From positions 1-53,364 of the forward strand of contig CAMLPN010000010.1 of the NCBI GenBank assembly GCA_946481965.1: a stretch of DNA of 53,364 nucleotides, read 5' to 3'. Every line of letters begins with the position of its first letter. Positions within the stretch are counted from its first letter, which is position 1. The position numbers and the translations under genes are program-made. The notes under the pieces are model-generated. The model was not told the DNA's origin. It made no database searches and worked only from the letters and a program-made list of their open reading frames with translations. Positions 18,774-27,503 of this stretch are shown here, piece by piece. This DNA comes from an uncultured Neisseriaceae bacterium. GTDB lineage: Bacteria; Pseudomonadota; Gammaproteobacteria; Burkholderiales; Neisseriaceae.

Positions 18774-20366
18774 TCAGGATCGTATAGAAGATGCTGTGCT
18801 AGCTGGAGCAGAAGCATCCCAATCGGGCTGATCAGGAAAATCATCAGATTGTTCTAAAGTAAAGCCTTTCCCATTAAGGAAAAGTTTACCATTTTTTAGT
18901 TTCAAATGGGTTTTTAGCACACCATTTTCTATTACTATGAATCCACGCGAATGCATAGATTTAACCACACTGTCGATCATCAAACGAATCGTTTGATCGA
19001 TATCCTCTAGTGCTTCAACTCCTCCGGCACTTTCATCAACCGTAAATAAAGAACGAGCCTGTGTAACCGCGACATTTTCAAGCAATGCCTGTGGTATAGC
19101 AAAATCCATTTCCGATTCAGTTTTGTTTAACATCAGGCTTAATTGCTGTAGATCATTAGCTACGAGATTTTTAAAGGTTAAATAGCCGTGAACATCCACT
19201 ACACCCTGTGGCATTTCTAACTTAAAACTATTTAATCTTAACAATGGGCTATTGGTAAACAATCCTAGTCCCTCGTTTTTTACAGCAGCCACTATGGCAT
19301 TTCTTAACTCTTCATTAGTTAACTTTTGGGTAGAAAGTTGAGTAAATTTATTTTTCAGAGCTGCCAAACTGGCTGCATCCAAATGCTCGGCAGAAACATC
19401 AATATTCAACGGTCCATAATTATCACTACCGTAATGTAATTTGGCAAATCCAAACTTACCATTACTATTTATCCATTTATCTTGTTCAGATGTTTTTGTC
19501 GAAAAGTTTAAATTCTCGACTGCAATTTTTGCAGGCATAGAACTGCCGGTTGGGTTGATAAACGCACCAATCTGTAAATCAGTGACCAGATTAACTAATT
19601 GATCCAGACGTATAGAAGAGTCACCGGTATCTTTCCATTCAAATTCCATATTTTTGATATGCAAATCACTGCTACCCAGAGAAATGGCAGTATGACCATT
19701 TTCAGTGTGACTGTTCAACTGCAGATTTTCATAAGACACTTTGCCTTTGTCTGCCAAAATAATATTTAATCCCAAGCTATTTGTGTGAGTGTCAAAGCTA
19801 TTGAAACCCGGAGTGTAATCTATTATTGATTCCAGCCCTAACCAGTTAATTTTAATACCTGATAATTCTTCATAATTAAATTTAGGAATAACCAAGCGCA
19901 TCTGTCCACTACCGGAAAGATTAATGGTATTGTTCAGCTTAACAGGTGTTTCCTGACCAAAAAAACGAGCCAAAATTTGTTTCGCATCTGGAGTGTATTG
20001 AAATTCAGTATTGACGTAAGCACGTACAGGATGAATCCCATTAGCAAACAAACCATGATTAATATGATTAACAATGGTGATTGGTTGCTGCAAAACAGTT
20101 CGAACATTATCTGGTAACTGTTGCTGAATACCTGCCAAAAATGTGGGCTTAAAACGCAATAGCATGGTTTCTTCAGAGGTAAACCAGCCACGTCGATATT
20201 CATGCTTTTCTACAGTCAGAAATGCATTTTTAGATAGTAAAATTCGCTGCTCTTCCAGACTTTGCTGTGCTTTGATACCTAAATAATAGGGTAAGGCTAG
20301 CACAATTAGAATAAGAACAAGCACAATTGAAGTGATAACAGCTAATATACGTTTATTCATGCTCAA
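18774..20366 (-). CDS. YdgA-family protein (DUF945)
   Basis: The protein has 530 residues, close to E. coli YdgA (502). An N-terminal membrane segment (about residues 6-29, ILAVITSIVLVLILIVLALP) anchors a large extracytoplasmic part. The family pattern is visible: YYLGIKAQQSLEEQ right after the anchor, then YRRGWFTSEETMLLRF. The rest alternates beta strands and short helices. The C-terminus ends in a Ser/Ala-rich tail. The function of DUF945 proteins is not established; a periplasmic role at the inner membrane is inferred. The TrmH-family gene lies 43 bp upstream on the same strand and may share its transcript. Confidence 0.8.
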   Translation of the reverse strand: MSMNKRILAVITSIVLVLILIVLALPYYLGIKAQQSLEEQRILLSKNAFLTVEKHEYRRGWFTSEETMLLRFKPTFLAGIQQQLPDNVRTVLQQPITIVNHINHGLFANGIHPVRAYVNTEFQYTPDAKQILARFFGQETPVKLNNTINLSGSGQMRLVIPKFNYEELSGIKINWLGLESIIDYTPGFNSFDTHTNSLGLNIILADKGKVSYENLQLNSHTENGHTAISLGSSDLHIKNMEFEWKDTGDSSIRLDQLVNLVTDLQIGAFINPTGSSMPAKIAVENLNFSTKTSEQDKWINSNGKFGFAKLHYGSDNYGPLNIDVSAEHLDAASLAALKNKFTQLSTQKLTNEELRNAIVAAVKNEGLGLFTNSPLLRLNSFKLEMPQGVVDVHGYLTFKNLVANDLQQLSLMLNKTESEMDFAIPQALLENVAVTQARSLFTVDESAGGVEALEDIDQTIRLMIDSVVKSMHSRGFIVIENGVLKTHLKLKNGKLFLNGKGFTLEQSDDFPDQPDWDASAPASTASSIRS

Positions 20367-20409
20367 AACATCTTATGTTTGCATTTTTATTGAAGATGGC
20401 AGGATAACA

Positions 20410-21213
20410 TCAATCGGCCATTTTGTCCGCTGCATTACGTTGTCGAAACTGCTCAAACAAACAAACTGTAGCCGCCATCGCCACATTTAACGATTCTGTT
20501 GCCCCTGCCATAGGAATTTTGACATGACGAGTAACAGCTTGTAGTATTTCTGCACTTAATCCGCTACCTTCATTGCCAAATAACCACCCGTTTGGTTGCT
20601 TTAAATCTAGATCATATAAATTGCATGATTTAGAATTAAGTACAGTAGCATAAATATTGTAAGAATATTTCGTAATCCATTCAGTTAAACTTGTCACTGT
20701 CAAAATGTTCAGGTAAGCATGGGCGCCCATAGCAGCTCGTACCACTTTAGGAGACCAGACATCACAACAATCCTTACTAAGCACAATTTGTCCGATGCCA
20801 GAAGCCAATGCTGTACGTAAAATCGTACCAACATTTCCTGGATCCTGAACTCGTTCTAACAAAACCACATCTTGATTTTGAGAGATTGTATGATGATTTA
20901 TCGCATCCACTAAAGCAATAGGCTCATGGGATTCGGTTAAATCACTAATTTTTGCTAAAAGATGATCAGCTATTAATATTATTTTGTCATTAGCTACTTT
21001 TGTCATTAAGGTTTGGATATGTGGCTCAGAATTTCGATTATGCGGCACATACATATTCTGAATGTTATAGCCTGCCTCTATAAAAGTTTCAATCAGATGA
21101 ATTCCTTCCAGTATAGCCACAAGATGTTTTTGTCGATACCGATTTTGACTGATCAGTTTGGCAAGGTGTTTGATTTCTTGATTATGTGCAGATTCAATAA
21201 ATTTATAGTTCAT
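20410..21213 (-). CDS. TrmH/SpoU-family RNA 2'-O-methyltransferase
   Basis: The protein has 267 residues. A small N-terminal RNA-binding domain (about 1-90) precedes the SPOUT domain. Motif 1 is LERVQDPGNVGTILRTALAS. Motif 2 is LFGNEGSGLS. Motif 3 is IPMAGATESLNVAMAATVCLFE, given here as IPMAGATESLNVAMA. All three are intact, so the knot that binds S-adenosylmethionine should form. The enzyme would methylate a ribose in 23S rRNA or tRNA; the exact target cannot be told from sequence. No clear Shine-Dalgarno precedes the ATG. It sits between the DUF945 gene and the DusC-like gene, both on the same strand. Confidence 0.88.
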   Translation of the reverse strand: MNYKFIESAHNQEIKHLAKLISQNRYRQKHLVAILEGIHLIETFIEAGYNIQNMYVPHNRNSEPHIQTLMTKVANDKIILIADHLLAKISDLTESHEPIALVDAINHHTISQNQDVVLLERVQDPGNVGTILRTALASGIGQIVLSKDCCDVWSPKVVRAAMGAHAYLNILTVTSLTEWITKYSYNIYATVLNSKSCNLYDLDLKQPNGWLFGNEGSGLSAEILQAVTRHVKIPMAGATESLNVAMAATVCLFEQFRQRNAADKMAD

Positions 21214-21386
21214 GTGGTAAGGATGTTTTCTCTTGAGCCTGAACAGGGCTATTATGATTTAAATGGAAATGATTTAATTTACACTACAGTATCAACAGCA
21301 AATACCATCAATCTAAGCAAATATGATATTTTCAATCTATACAAAATAGTTTAAATGGCGGATATTTTATTGTTTTCATCAGATCT

Positions 21387-22382
21387 TCATGCCTTTGCAT
21401 GCTGATTTATAATCGTAGAGATTTCATTAATCGTTGTCAGAGTACGTATCGTATCAAATAATTTAGCAGCTTGTGGATAAGTTAATTTAAGCATAGCGAG
21501 CCATTGTTTCAGGCGCGCTATGGGATATTTATTATTTGCCAGTACACGCGAACAACAAATTTCAAAAAATTTAGCAACCCAGCCAGCTATTTCCTGCCAA
21601 GGCATTGAGTCAATCAATTTACCGTTATTGTAGGCAACAATTTGTCGGGCCAGATCTGGTTTTTGCACTGCTCCACGTCCTAGCATGACATGTTCACATT
21701 CACTAATCATCCGTATATTCTGATAATCTGCAAGTGTAAACACATCTCCATTAGCTACCACTGGTATGGACACATTATTTTTGATCCGCGCGATCCATTC
21801 CCAATGTGCCGGTGGTTGATAGCCTTCAAGTTTAGTACGGGCATGTACAGTAAGCAACTGAGCACCACCCTGTTCTATAGCCTGAGCACAAGCAATAGCT
21901 TGAGTTTTATCTTCGTAACCTAAACGCATTTTTGCACTTAAGATAATATTTTCTGGAATAGTTTGACGAACAGTACTGACAATCTCTTCGATAAGCTTTG
22001 GTGTACGAAGTAAAATAGCACCACCGGCATGTTGATTGACAGTTGGTGCTGGACAACCAAAATTTAGGTCAATCTGATTAGCACCCAACTTAATCACATT
22101 ACCAGCATTACGAGCGATATTTACTGCATCGCTACCCAGTAATTGTACAATCACTGGTGTGCCAGCCTGTGTTTTATTGGCCTGAGCTAATTCTGGCATG
22201 TATTTTAACCATGTAGTACGGTGATGAATGGTATGAGTGATACGAATAAACTCAGTCACACATCCGTCATAACCACCAATACGGGTTAATAAATCACGCA
22301 TCTGTGCATCAATTAATCCTTGCATGGGTGCCAGAAATAACTGCGCATGACTGATTTTAGGTTGCTCAGCAAACAAAGTCAT
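21387..22382 (-). CDS. dusC: tRNA-dihydrouridine synthase (DusC-like)
   Basis: The protein has about 331 residues from the ATG at 22382; a TTG at 22397 would add five. The FMN-binding barrel begins with LFLAPMQGLID. The catalytic Cys is in NFGCPAPTVNQHAGGAILL. Further motifs are KMRLGYED, TVHARTKLEGYQPPAHWEWI, VVANGDVF and MLGRGAVQKPDL. The HAR-T-x-x-x-GY-x-x-PA-x-W-x-W pattern is typical of DusC, which modifies U16 in the tRNA D-loop. Neither candidate start has a strong Shine-Dalgarno. The phnD-side terminator sits immediately upstream, so the gene probably has its own promoter inside a very short gap, or relies on read-through. Confidence 0.9.
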   Translation of the reverse strand: MTLFAEQPKISHAQLFLAPMQGLIDAQMRDLLTRIGGYDGCVTEFIRITHTIHHRTTWLKYMPELAQANKTQAGTPVIVQLLGSDAVNIARNAGNVIKLGANQIDLNFGCPAPTVNQHAGGAILLRTPKLIEEIVSTVRQTIPENIILSAKMRLGYEDKTQAIACAQAIEQGGAQLLTVHARTKLEGYQPPAHWEWIARIKNNVSIPVVANGDVFTLADYQNIRMISECEHVMLGRGAVQKPDLARQIVAYNNGKLIDSMPWQEIAGWVAKFFEICCSRVLANNKYPIARLKQWLAMLKLTYPQAAKLFDTIRTLTTINEISTIINQHAKA

Positions 22383-22402
22383 AGAATAAAATATCAACAG
22401 TT

Positions 22403-22439
22403 CAAAAAATAGCGCAATTTGTCATTTGACAAATTGCGC
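22403..22439 (-). terminator. terminator of the PAS/PhnD-like unit
   Basis: Perfect 12-bp arms GCGCAATTTGTC (22412-22423) and GACAAATTGCGC (22428-22439) with a 4-base loop. On the minus strand the hairpin leads into TATTTTTTG. It lies 35 bp past the PhnD-like stop and only about 20 bp before the DusC-like start. Confidence 0.85.
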
Positions 22440-22474
22440 ATTGTATTATAACTTAAAATAAATTCTAATATGAT

Positions 22475-23224
22475 CTAATCACGTAACGTTTCAATTATAT
22501 CGATCAGCAATTCTATCTCTTCCTGACTCATTATGCTAAAACCTTCTTCAAGCCCCAGATCATTTAAAATAGCTTGACCATCTTCAGACTGATTTAATGT
22601 ACAAAACACTCGCTGCAACATTTCCAGCATAGCTACTTGTCTGGGATGGATTAATACTACATGATGTAAATCATGAATTTTACTTTCTATTAAAGTAGTC
22701 AAATTACTGCGGGTAAAATTGGTCAGTTTTTTATAAGCTGAAGCCAAAAATAAACCAATGTGAGCACGTTTTTTGATCAAGCCATTAGCTATTGCAGCAA
22801 ATGAATCGGATTTTTTCCATATAAGATCTTTTTCTTCAATATCTACTGATTCCAATAATCGCAAAGCTAATAATTTAACATCATAGTATTCTGTAGCAAG
22901 TACAGTCATTCCTTTTCTGACATCGGCTAGTTTCTTTATCGGAAAATTTGCAGAAGTGGCAATTACAATTTCATCATAGACATTTACCGGTTGCACTACC
23001 GCCAAATAACCCAATTCGCGTATCAGTTTTGCTGCATCAAACGGATTAGCGTAGATTATATCTACTCTGCCTTGATTAATTTCTTTTTGCTCCTCAGTAG
23101 AATTAGCCGGTAAAAGCAGATGAATATTGACATCAAGCATTTTTTGCAAACGAGCATTCATAAAATGCCAGCCTGCAAAATATTCAGGGGGAAAATCTGG
23201 AGCAATGAGAAAATTGACGGACAT
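22475..23224 (-). CDS. PhnD-like substrate-binding-fold protein without a signal peptide
   Basis: The protein has 249 residues. It has the type-2 periplasmic-binding fold of the phosphate/phosphite/phosphonate (PhnD) group. Signs are the first strand VNFLIAPDFPPEYF, the QGRVDIIYANPFDAAKLIRE block, LADVRKGMTVLATEYYD, and the hinge-return segment near IGLFLASAYKKL. It starts directly at the first strand, so there is no signal peptide or lipobox, and it should stay in the cytoplasm. No ABC permease or ATPase is nearby. Its start overlaps the upstream PAS gene stop by one base (TGATG), so the two are translationally coupled. A ligand-sensing partner of the PAS protein is the best guess. Confidence 0.75.
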   Translation of the reverse strand: MSVNFLIAPDFPPEYFAGWHFMNARLQKMLDVNIHLLLPANSTEEQKEINQGRVDIIYANPFDAAKLIRELGYLAVVQPVNVYDEIVIATSANFPIKKLADVRKGMTVLATEYYDVKLLALRLLESVDIEEKDLIWKKSDSFAAIANGLIKKRAHIGLFLASAYKKLTNFTRSNLTTLIESKIHDLHHVVLIHPRQVAMLEMLQRVFCTLNQSEDGQAILNDLGLEEGFSIMSQEEIELLIDIIETLRD

Positions 23225-23712
23225 CAGTTTCCTCTCTCTGCTTTTAACAAATCCGCATACAGCGCCTGCATTTCTGTGACTTTACTCAAAGAAGGCTTAC
23301 GTCGTACTGACGTGTAACCTTTGATTTTGCCATCGCGAATATTGGGAATAATGGTGGCATAGACCCAATAAAAACCACCATCTTTACGCAGGTTTTTCAC
23401 ATAACCATGCCATTTCTGACCGGTTTGAATGGTGTCCCACAAATCCTTATAAGCAACTTTAGGCATATCAGGATGACGCAGAATATAATGCTCAGCTCCC
23501 ATTAATTCGTCACGATTCCAGCCACTCATTTGCACGAATACTTCATTAGCATGAGTAATAATTCCTGCTAAATCTGTGGTAGAAGTAATTAGACATCCAT
23601 CTGGAAACTGCGTTTCAATATCTGTGCAATATACAGTGCGCTTGACGCCATCATAATGGGTTAACTCAAACGTACGATGAGCGATTTCAGGTACTACCAT
23701 TGGTAAAATCAT
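23224..23712 (-). CDS. single-domain PAS protein, Aer-type
   Basis: The protein has 162 residues, essentially one PAS domain (about residues 35-140). The segments SGWNRDELMGAEHYILRHPDMPK, given as SGWNRDELMG and LRHPDMPK, then LWDTIQTGQKWHGYVKNLRKDGGFYWVYA, given as LWDTIQTGQKWHG and VKNLRKDGGFYWV, match the PAS of the aerotaxis receptor Aer, which binds FAD. There is no membrane segment, HAMP, kinase, GGDEF or methyl-accepting domain. Redox sensing through a flavin is inferred from the family. A good Shine-Dalgarno (TGGAGCCATA) supports the ATG. The PhnD-like gene is coupled downstream, and a perfect FNR-type palindrome lies 136 bp upstream. Confidence 0.85.
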   Translation of the reverse strand: MILPMVVPEIAHRTFELTHYDGVKRTVYCTDIETQFPDGCLITSTTDLAGIITHANEVFVQMSGWNRDELMGAEHYILRHPDMPKVAYKDLWDTIQTGQKWHGYVKNLRKDGGFYWVYATIIPNIRDGKIKGYTSVRRKPSLSKVTEMQALYADLLKAERGN

Positions 23713-23847
23713 TATGGCTCCATAATCAATGGATGATTGAATATTGAATTAATAATTTACAATGTTATCTATTGATAATGAATATTGCTCTTAATTAGCA
23801 ATTAAAACAATAAATTTATTTATTTTTACAGAGAATTTATTGTTTTA

Positions 23848-23861
23848 TTGATTAAAATCAA
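23848..23861. promoter_or_regulatory. FNR/ANR-type palindrome upstream of the PAS gene
   Basis: TTGATTAAAATCAA is an exact match to the TTGAT-N4-ATCAA site bound by FNR-family regulators. If it acts at -41.5 on the minus strand, transcription would start near 23813, about 100 bases before the PAS start. A weak -10 (TAAATA, 23822-23817) is at a fitting distance. Confidence 0.6.
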
Positions 23862-23958
23862 TTAATGATCATCATTTTGGCAAATAAATGTCTTACTTTA
23901 TCCAAAATAAATACCCAATATTTACATTAAAATCATATTAATTTGGTAATTTCCGTCA

Positions 23959-24975
23959 TTAACGTCGTTTTTGTTTTAGTCCACTTTGCAAACCCGCCCA
24001 GCTCATGATGCTGGCAACTTCCAGTTCATTAAGCTCATAGTACTGACCACGCTTTAAGCGAGTTGGTAATGATATCGGACCAAAACGCACACGTACTAGT
24101 CGGCTAACGGTCAATCCCTGACTTTCAAATAGCCTTCTTACTTCGCGGTTACGACCCTCTTTGATGATGATGTTATACCAACGATTAACGCCTTCTCCCC
24201 CTTGCTCCCACAGTTGCTGCGCTTTAGCTATACCATCTTCTAATTGAACACCACTTAATAGATTCTGTTTTTGATCATCATTTAACTCACCCAAAACTCG
24301 TACAGCATATTCTCGCTCTACCTCAAAACTTGGATGTGCAAAACGGTTAACTAATTCGCCTGATGTGGTCAAAATTAATAAACCGCTGGTATTAATATCT
24401 AACCGCCCTATAGCGACCCAGCGACTATTGGCTGTTTGTGGTAATCGATCAAAAATACTCACTCGTCCTTGAGGATCATCCCGGCTGACTATCTCACCCT
24501 CTTGTTTGTAATAAACCATAATTCTAGGCAGACGATCAGGCCATTTAATATTGATGATGGATCCACGTACAGTAACTTCGTCATTAGGTGTGATACGATC
24601 ACCGAGTTGAGCGGTTTTACCGTTAACTCGAACTAAACCCTGCGTAATCCATTGTTCCATCTCCCTGCGTGAGCCCACTCCAGATGCTGCGAGTGCCTTT
24701 TGGATCCTTACCGGCTCCATCTGTTCCAGACCAATACGCTGAGCTTTCAGGTTACGTGCACGCTGCTGCGTTTCCAGATTAGGTGAACGCTGCACCATTT
24801 TTTTTGCTCTTGATATTTTAGGCTGATTTTTTTGAGACGATTTTATGCTGTCAGATTGGTTTGCTGCTGCGCTATTTAATTGCCGTTTTCCCGGAGAATG
24901 TTTTTTAATGTTTTGCTTGGTGGAAATTCCGTCACGCATTTGACGTTTAGTGAGTTTTTTATTTACTTGATTCAT
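23959..24975 (-). CDS. rluB: 23S rRNA pseudouridine synthase RluB
   Basis: The protein has 338 residues from the ATG at 24975; AAAGGA lies seven bases upstream. An ATG two codons earlier (24981) would overlap the scpB stop by four bases. A lysine/glutamine-rich N-terminal tail of about 90 residues precedes the S4 RNA-binding domain (EPVRIQKALAASGVGSRREME). The catalytic domain follows, with the Asp of GRLDINTSGLLILTT. The segment EGRNREVRRLFESQGLTVSRL is typical of the RluB/RluE/RluF group. RluB converts U2605 in 23S rRNA helix 93. It is the last gene of the ylqF-scpB-rluB unit. The scpB-rluB order is conserved in many proteobacteria. Confidence 0.93.
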   Translation of the reverse strand: MNQVNKKLTKRQMRDGISTKQNIKKHSPGKRQLNSAAANQSDSIKSSQKNQPKISRAKKMVQRSPNLETQQRARNLKAQRIGLEQMEPVRIQKALAASGVGSRREMEQWITQGLVRVNGKTAQLGDRITPNDEVTVRGSIINIKWPDRLPRIMVYYKQEGEIVSRDDPQGRVSIFDRLPQTANSRWVAIGRLDINTSGLLILTTSGELVNRFAHPSFEVEREYAVRVLGELNDDQKQNLLSGVQLEDGIAKAQQLWEQGGEGVNRWYNIIIKEGRNREVRRLFESQGLTVSRLVRVRFGPISLPTRLKRGQYYELNELEVASIMSWAGLQSGLKQKRR

Positions 24976-24977
24976 TT

Positions 24978-25610
24978 TCATTCCTTTTCCGTCTGTGATA
25001 ACGGCTCTTCTGCGGTAATTTCTGCTACGGCAGGTTCAATACTATCAGGGAGAATCAATTCTCCCAATTCAGTCAATGGTGGCAACTGGTTTAAATCATC
25101 CAGTTGCAGATCAGTTAAAAAGGTTGTGGTAGTTGCCCATAAATTAGGTCGACCAACACTATCACGCTGACCAATTATTTCAATCCAGCCACGATCCTGC
25201 AAAGTTTGCAAGACATTGCTTGACACGGCAACACCGCGAATAGCTTCTATGTCGCTGCGGGTAACGGGTTGCTGATAAGCAATAATAGCTAATGTTTCCA
25301 ATACTGCACGTGAATAACGAGGCGTGCGTTGTACATCAAGTTGGGACAGCTGATTAAATGCTTCTTTAGTTACCTGAAAACGCCATCCTTCCGCACTATG
25401 TATCAATTTTAAAGCACGTCGTTGCCAGCGTTGCTTTAAAGCCTCTATGACCATGTGTAACTGTTCTTCAGTCAATGCCGGCTCACATATTTTGCATAAA
25501 GTCTGTTCGTTGAGTGCTTCACTTTGAGTAAGCAAAGCAGCCTCGATTATATTTTCTGCCTGCAGCAATCCACTATCTGAGTGGTTATTTTCAGTTGGAT
25601 TCAATTGCAA
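24978..25610 (-). CDS. scpB: segregation and condensation protein ScpB
   Basis: The protein has 210 residues. Two winged-helix domains are visible. The first is about residues 15-95, and includes QNIIEAALLTQSEALN-like helices. The second is about 100-175, with RYSRAVLETLAIIAYQQPVTRSDIEAIRG, given here as LETLAIIAYQQPVTR, the ScpB hallmark. A Glu/Ala-rich tail follows. ScpB bridges ScpA and SMC in the chromosome-condensing complex. The best start is a TTG at 25610, with a weak Shine-Dalgarno (AGAGTGATGG), 17 bp after ylqF. scpA and smc are not in this window. Confidence 0.92.
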   Translation of the reverse strand: MQLNPTENNHSDSGLLQAENIIEAALLTQSEALNEQTLCKICEPALTEEQLHMVIEALKQRWQRRALKLIHSAEGWRFQVTKEAFNQLSQLDVQRTPRYSRAVLETLAIIAYQQPVTRSDIEAIRGVAVSSNVLQTLQDRGWIEIIGQRDSVGRPNLWATTTTFLTDLQLDDLNQLPPLTELGELILPDSIEPAVAEITAEEPLSQTEKE

Positions 25611-25627
25611 TTACCATCACTCTAAAT

Positions 25628-26551
25628 TTATTTTTTATGCGCTTCTTTGCGCGCTAAACGTTCTGCTTTGAGCTGTGCTTCGTGCTGTTGCCCTTTTTTC
25701 AGCCATATTGCCCACTGGTTTGGCGTTTCCAGTGTAATCCGTCCAATATAGCCATCACGAAAATCAGTTAGCACTCTTTCCGCAGCTTTTTGATAATCTA
25801 TCCTGCCACCGCTTAGTAAAGCTCCTCGTTTTTGGCCAATCCAGTTTAGCCATTCATCATCGTGCCAGTGCGGACTATCACTCAGATCAGCCTGATATCT
25901 TTGCTGTAACAAAGCTAAATAATGTCGGCGCAAATAATCCAGTAATTCCAGTGCAACAATTTCTTCATCCAGAGCATTTCGACCAACAGCACCGCTGGCA
26001 GCAAGATTATATCCAGCCTCTTCGACAATAATTTTTGGCCATAACATTCCCGGCGTATCGTATAGCCAAAAATCATCAGCCAGTATTAATCTTTGTTCCG
26101 CTTTAGTTATTCCTGGTTCATTGCCAATTTTGGCACTTTTTTTGCCCAACATGCCATTGATCAGAGTAGATTTCCCCACATTAGGTATTCCACAGATCAA
26201 AACCCGCAGTGGCCGTTCCAGACTTTGCCGGTTCGGCACTAATTTACGGCTGGCTGTAATAACTTTATTGGTCGTCTGCCGATCAGAAGAGTCTAGCGCC
26301 AGTACATTAGTATCTGGCCTGGAACGGTATTCAATTAACCATAATTCAGTACGCTGCGGATCTGCCAGATCCTGTTTGTTCAAAATCTTAAGCTTTGGTT
26401 TACCAGCAGATAGTTTTGCCAGTAAAGGATTGGCACTTGAAGCGGGTAAGCGAGCATCCAATACTTCTATAACCAGATCAACATTTTTAATCCGTTCAGT
26501 AATGGCTTTCTTGGCTTTGTGCATATGCCCGGGGTACCACTGAATAGCCAT
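25628..26551 (-). CDS. ylqF: ribosome biogenesis GTPase YlqF/RbgA
   Basis: The protein has 307 residues from the ATG at 26551, which follows GAAGGAAAGTTT; an upstream start at 26572 would add seven residues. It is a circularly permuted GTPase. The G4 motif NKQDLAD (about residues 74-80) comes before the P-loop GIPNVGKSTLING (about 122-134), and then G3 DTPGML. The N-terminal AIQWYPGHMHKAKKAI is the family signature. RbgA/YlqF helps late assembly of the 50S subunit. It leads the ylqF-scpB-rluB unit and is separated from rapZ by the DUS-like terminator. Confidence 0.93.
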   Translation of the reverse strand: MAIQWYPGHMHKAKKAITERIKNVDLVIEVLDARLPASSANPLLAKLSAGKPKLKILNKQDLADPQRTELWLIEYRSRPDTNVLALDSSDRQTTNKVITASRKLVPNRQSLERPLRVLICGIPNVGKSTLINGMLGKKSAKIGNEPGITKAEQRLILADDFWLYDTPGMLWPKIIVEEAGYNLAASGAVGRNALDEEIVALELLDYLRRHYLALLQQRYQADLSDSPHWHDDEWLNWIGQKRGALLSGGRIDYQKAAERVLTDFRDGYIGRITLETPNQWAIWLKKGQQHEAQLKAERLARKEAHKK

Positions 26552-26590
26552 AAACTTTCCTTCAATCAGCATTAATTAGTCTATTATACA

Positions 26591-26626
26591 AAAAACACAC
26601 AGGCAGCCTGATTATCAGGCTGCCTG
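26591..26626 (-). terminator. rapZ terminator built from an inverted DUS-like pair
   Basis: Perfect 12-bp arms CAGGCAGCCTGA (26600-26611) and TCAGGCTGCCTG (26615-26626) with loop TTA. On the minus strand it leads into TGTGTTTTTTG. Both strands read AGGCAGCCTGAT, one base from AGGCAGCCTGAA, which I recall as the uptake word of Kingella-type Neisseriaceae. Confidence 0.9.
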
Positions 26627-26642
26627 ATGTAAACATAAACCA

Positions 26643-27503
26643 TTATAGCTTTTTTTTGCCAATATGGCTGTTTTCAAGTTGCCGGTGACGTATAATAACT
26701 GCGTATTTTTGTAATTGCTCTGCCAGCACCTCAACCACATACACTGAGCGATGCTGTCCACCTGTACAACCTATGCCAATATTGACATAGCTTCGACTTT
26801 CTTCTTCCATTCTTGGCAACCAGCGCTGGAGATAATGAGTTAAATCACTAATCATCTCATTCATAATTGGTTGCTGAGCAAAAAAAGTTTTGATGGGTTC
26901 ATCCATCCCTGTAAATGGACGTAGCTGGTCATCATAAAATGGATTAGGCAAACAACGCATATCAAAAACAAAGTCCAATCCTGTCGGTACACCATATTTA
27001 TAACCAAAAGACTCCAGTACAACATGCATGGGTGCAATCGGTAAATTTACCCATTGCTGAACCTGTCTGCGTAATTGCTGTACATTCAATGATGAAGTAT
27101 CAATTACATAAGCATGATTTTGCAAAGTTGATAAATACTGACGTTCTGCAACCACGCTTTCTTTTAAGGTTTTCTGTTCTTGTAGTAATGGGTGGCTACG
27201 ACGTGTTTCTGAAAACCGTCTTAACAATACGTTTTCTGACGAAGTTAAAAACAAAACATCTACCTGATGACCTTGTTGTCGCAGGTTGGTCATCAATTCA
27301 TTCACTTCTACAGGATTAAAACGTGAGCGAATATCAACACTAATACCTAATTGTGCCACCTGATTGAGCGTATAGTAAGTAATAAGTTCTGGTAACAGTT
27401 TAATAGGCAGATTATCAATGCATACAAAACCAATGTCCTCTAGCAAGCGTAAAGCAATGGATTTTCCTGAACCGGATAATCCGCTAATCAATACTATCCT
27501 CAT
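26643..27503 (-). CDS. rapZ: RNase adapter protein RapZ
   Basis: The protein has 286 residues from the ATG at 27503; a GTG one codon earlier is less likely. The P-loop is [11 protein letters not shown] (residues 8-18). The conserved C-terminal domain has [25 protein letters not shown], given here as [10 protein letters not shown] and [11 protein letters not shown], then [16 protein letters not shown]. In E. coli RapZ binds the sRNA GlmZ and guides RNase E, thereby controlling glucosamine-6-phosphate synthase, and it senses GlcN6P. The start overlaps the end of hprK by 20 bases, so translation is likely coupled. It is the last gene of ptsN-hprK-rapZ. Confidence 0.95.
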   Translation of the reverse strand: MRIVLISGLSGSGKSIALRLLEDIGFVCIDNLPIKLLPELITYYTLNQVAQLGISVDIRSRFNPVEVNELMTNLRQQGHQVDVLFLTSSENVLLRRFSETRRSHPLLQEQKTLKESVVAERQYLSTLQNHAYVIDTSSLNVQQLRRQVQQWVNLPIAPMHVVLESFGYKYGVPTGLDFVFDMRCLPNPFYDDQLRPFTGMDEPIKTFFAQQPIMNEMISDLTHYLQRWLPRMEEESRSYVNIGIGCTGGQHRSVYVVEVLAEQLQKYAVIIRHRQLENSHIGKKKL

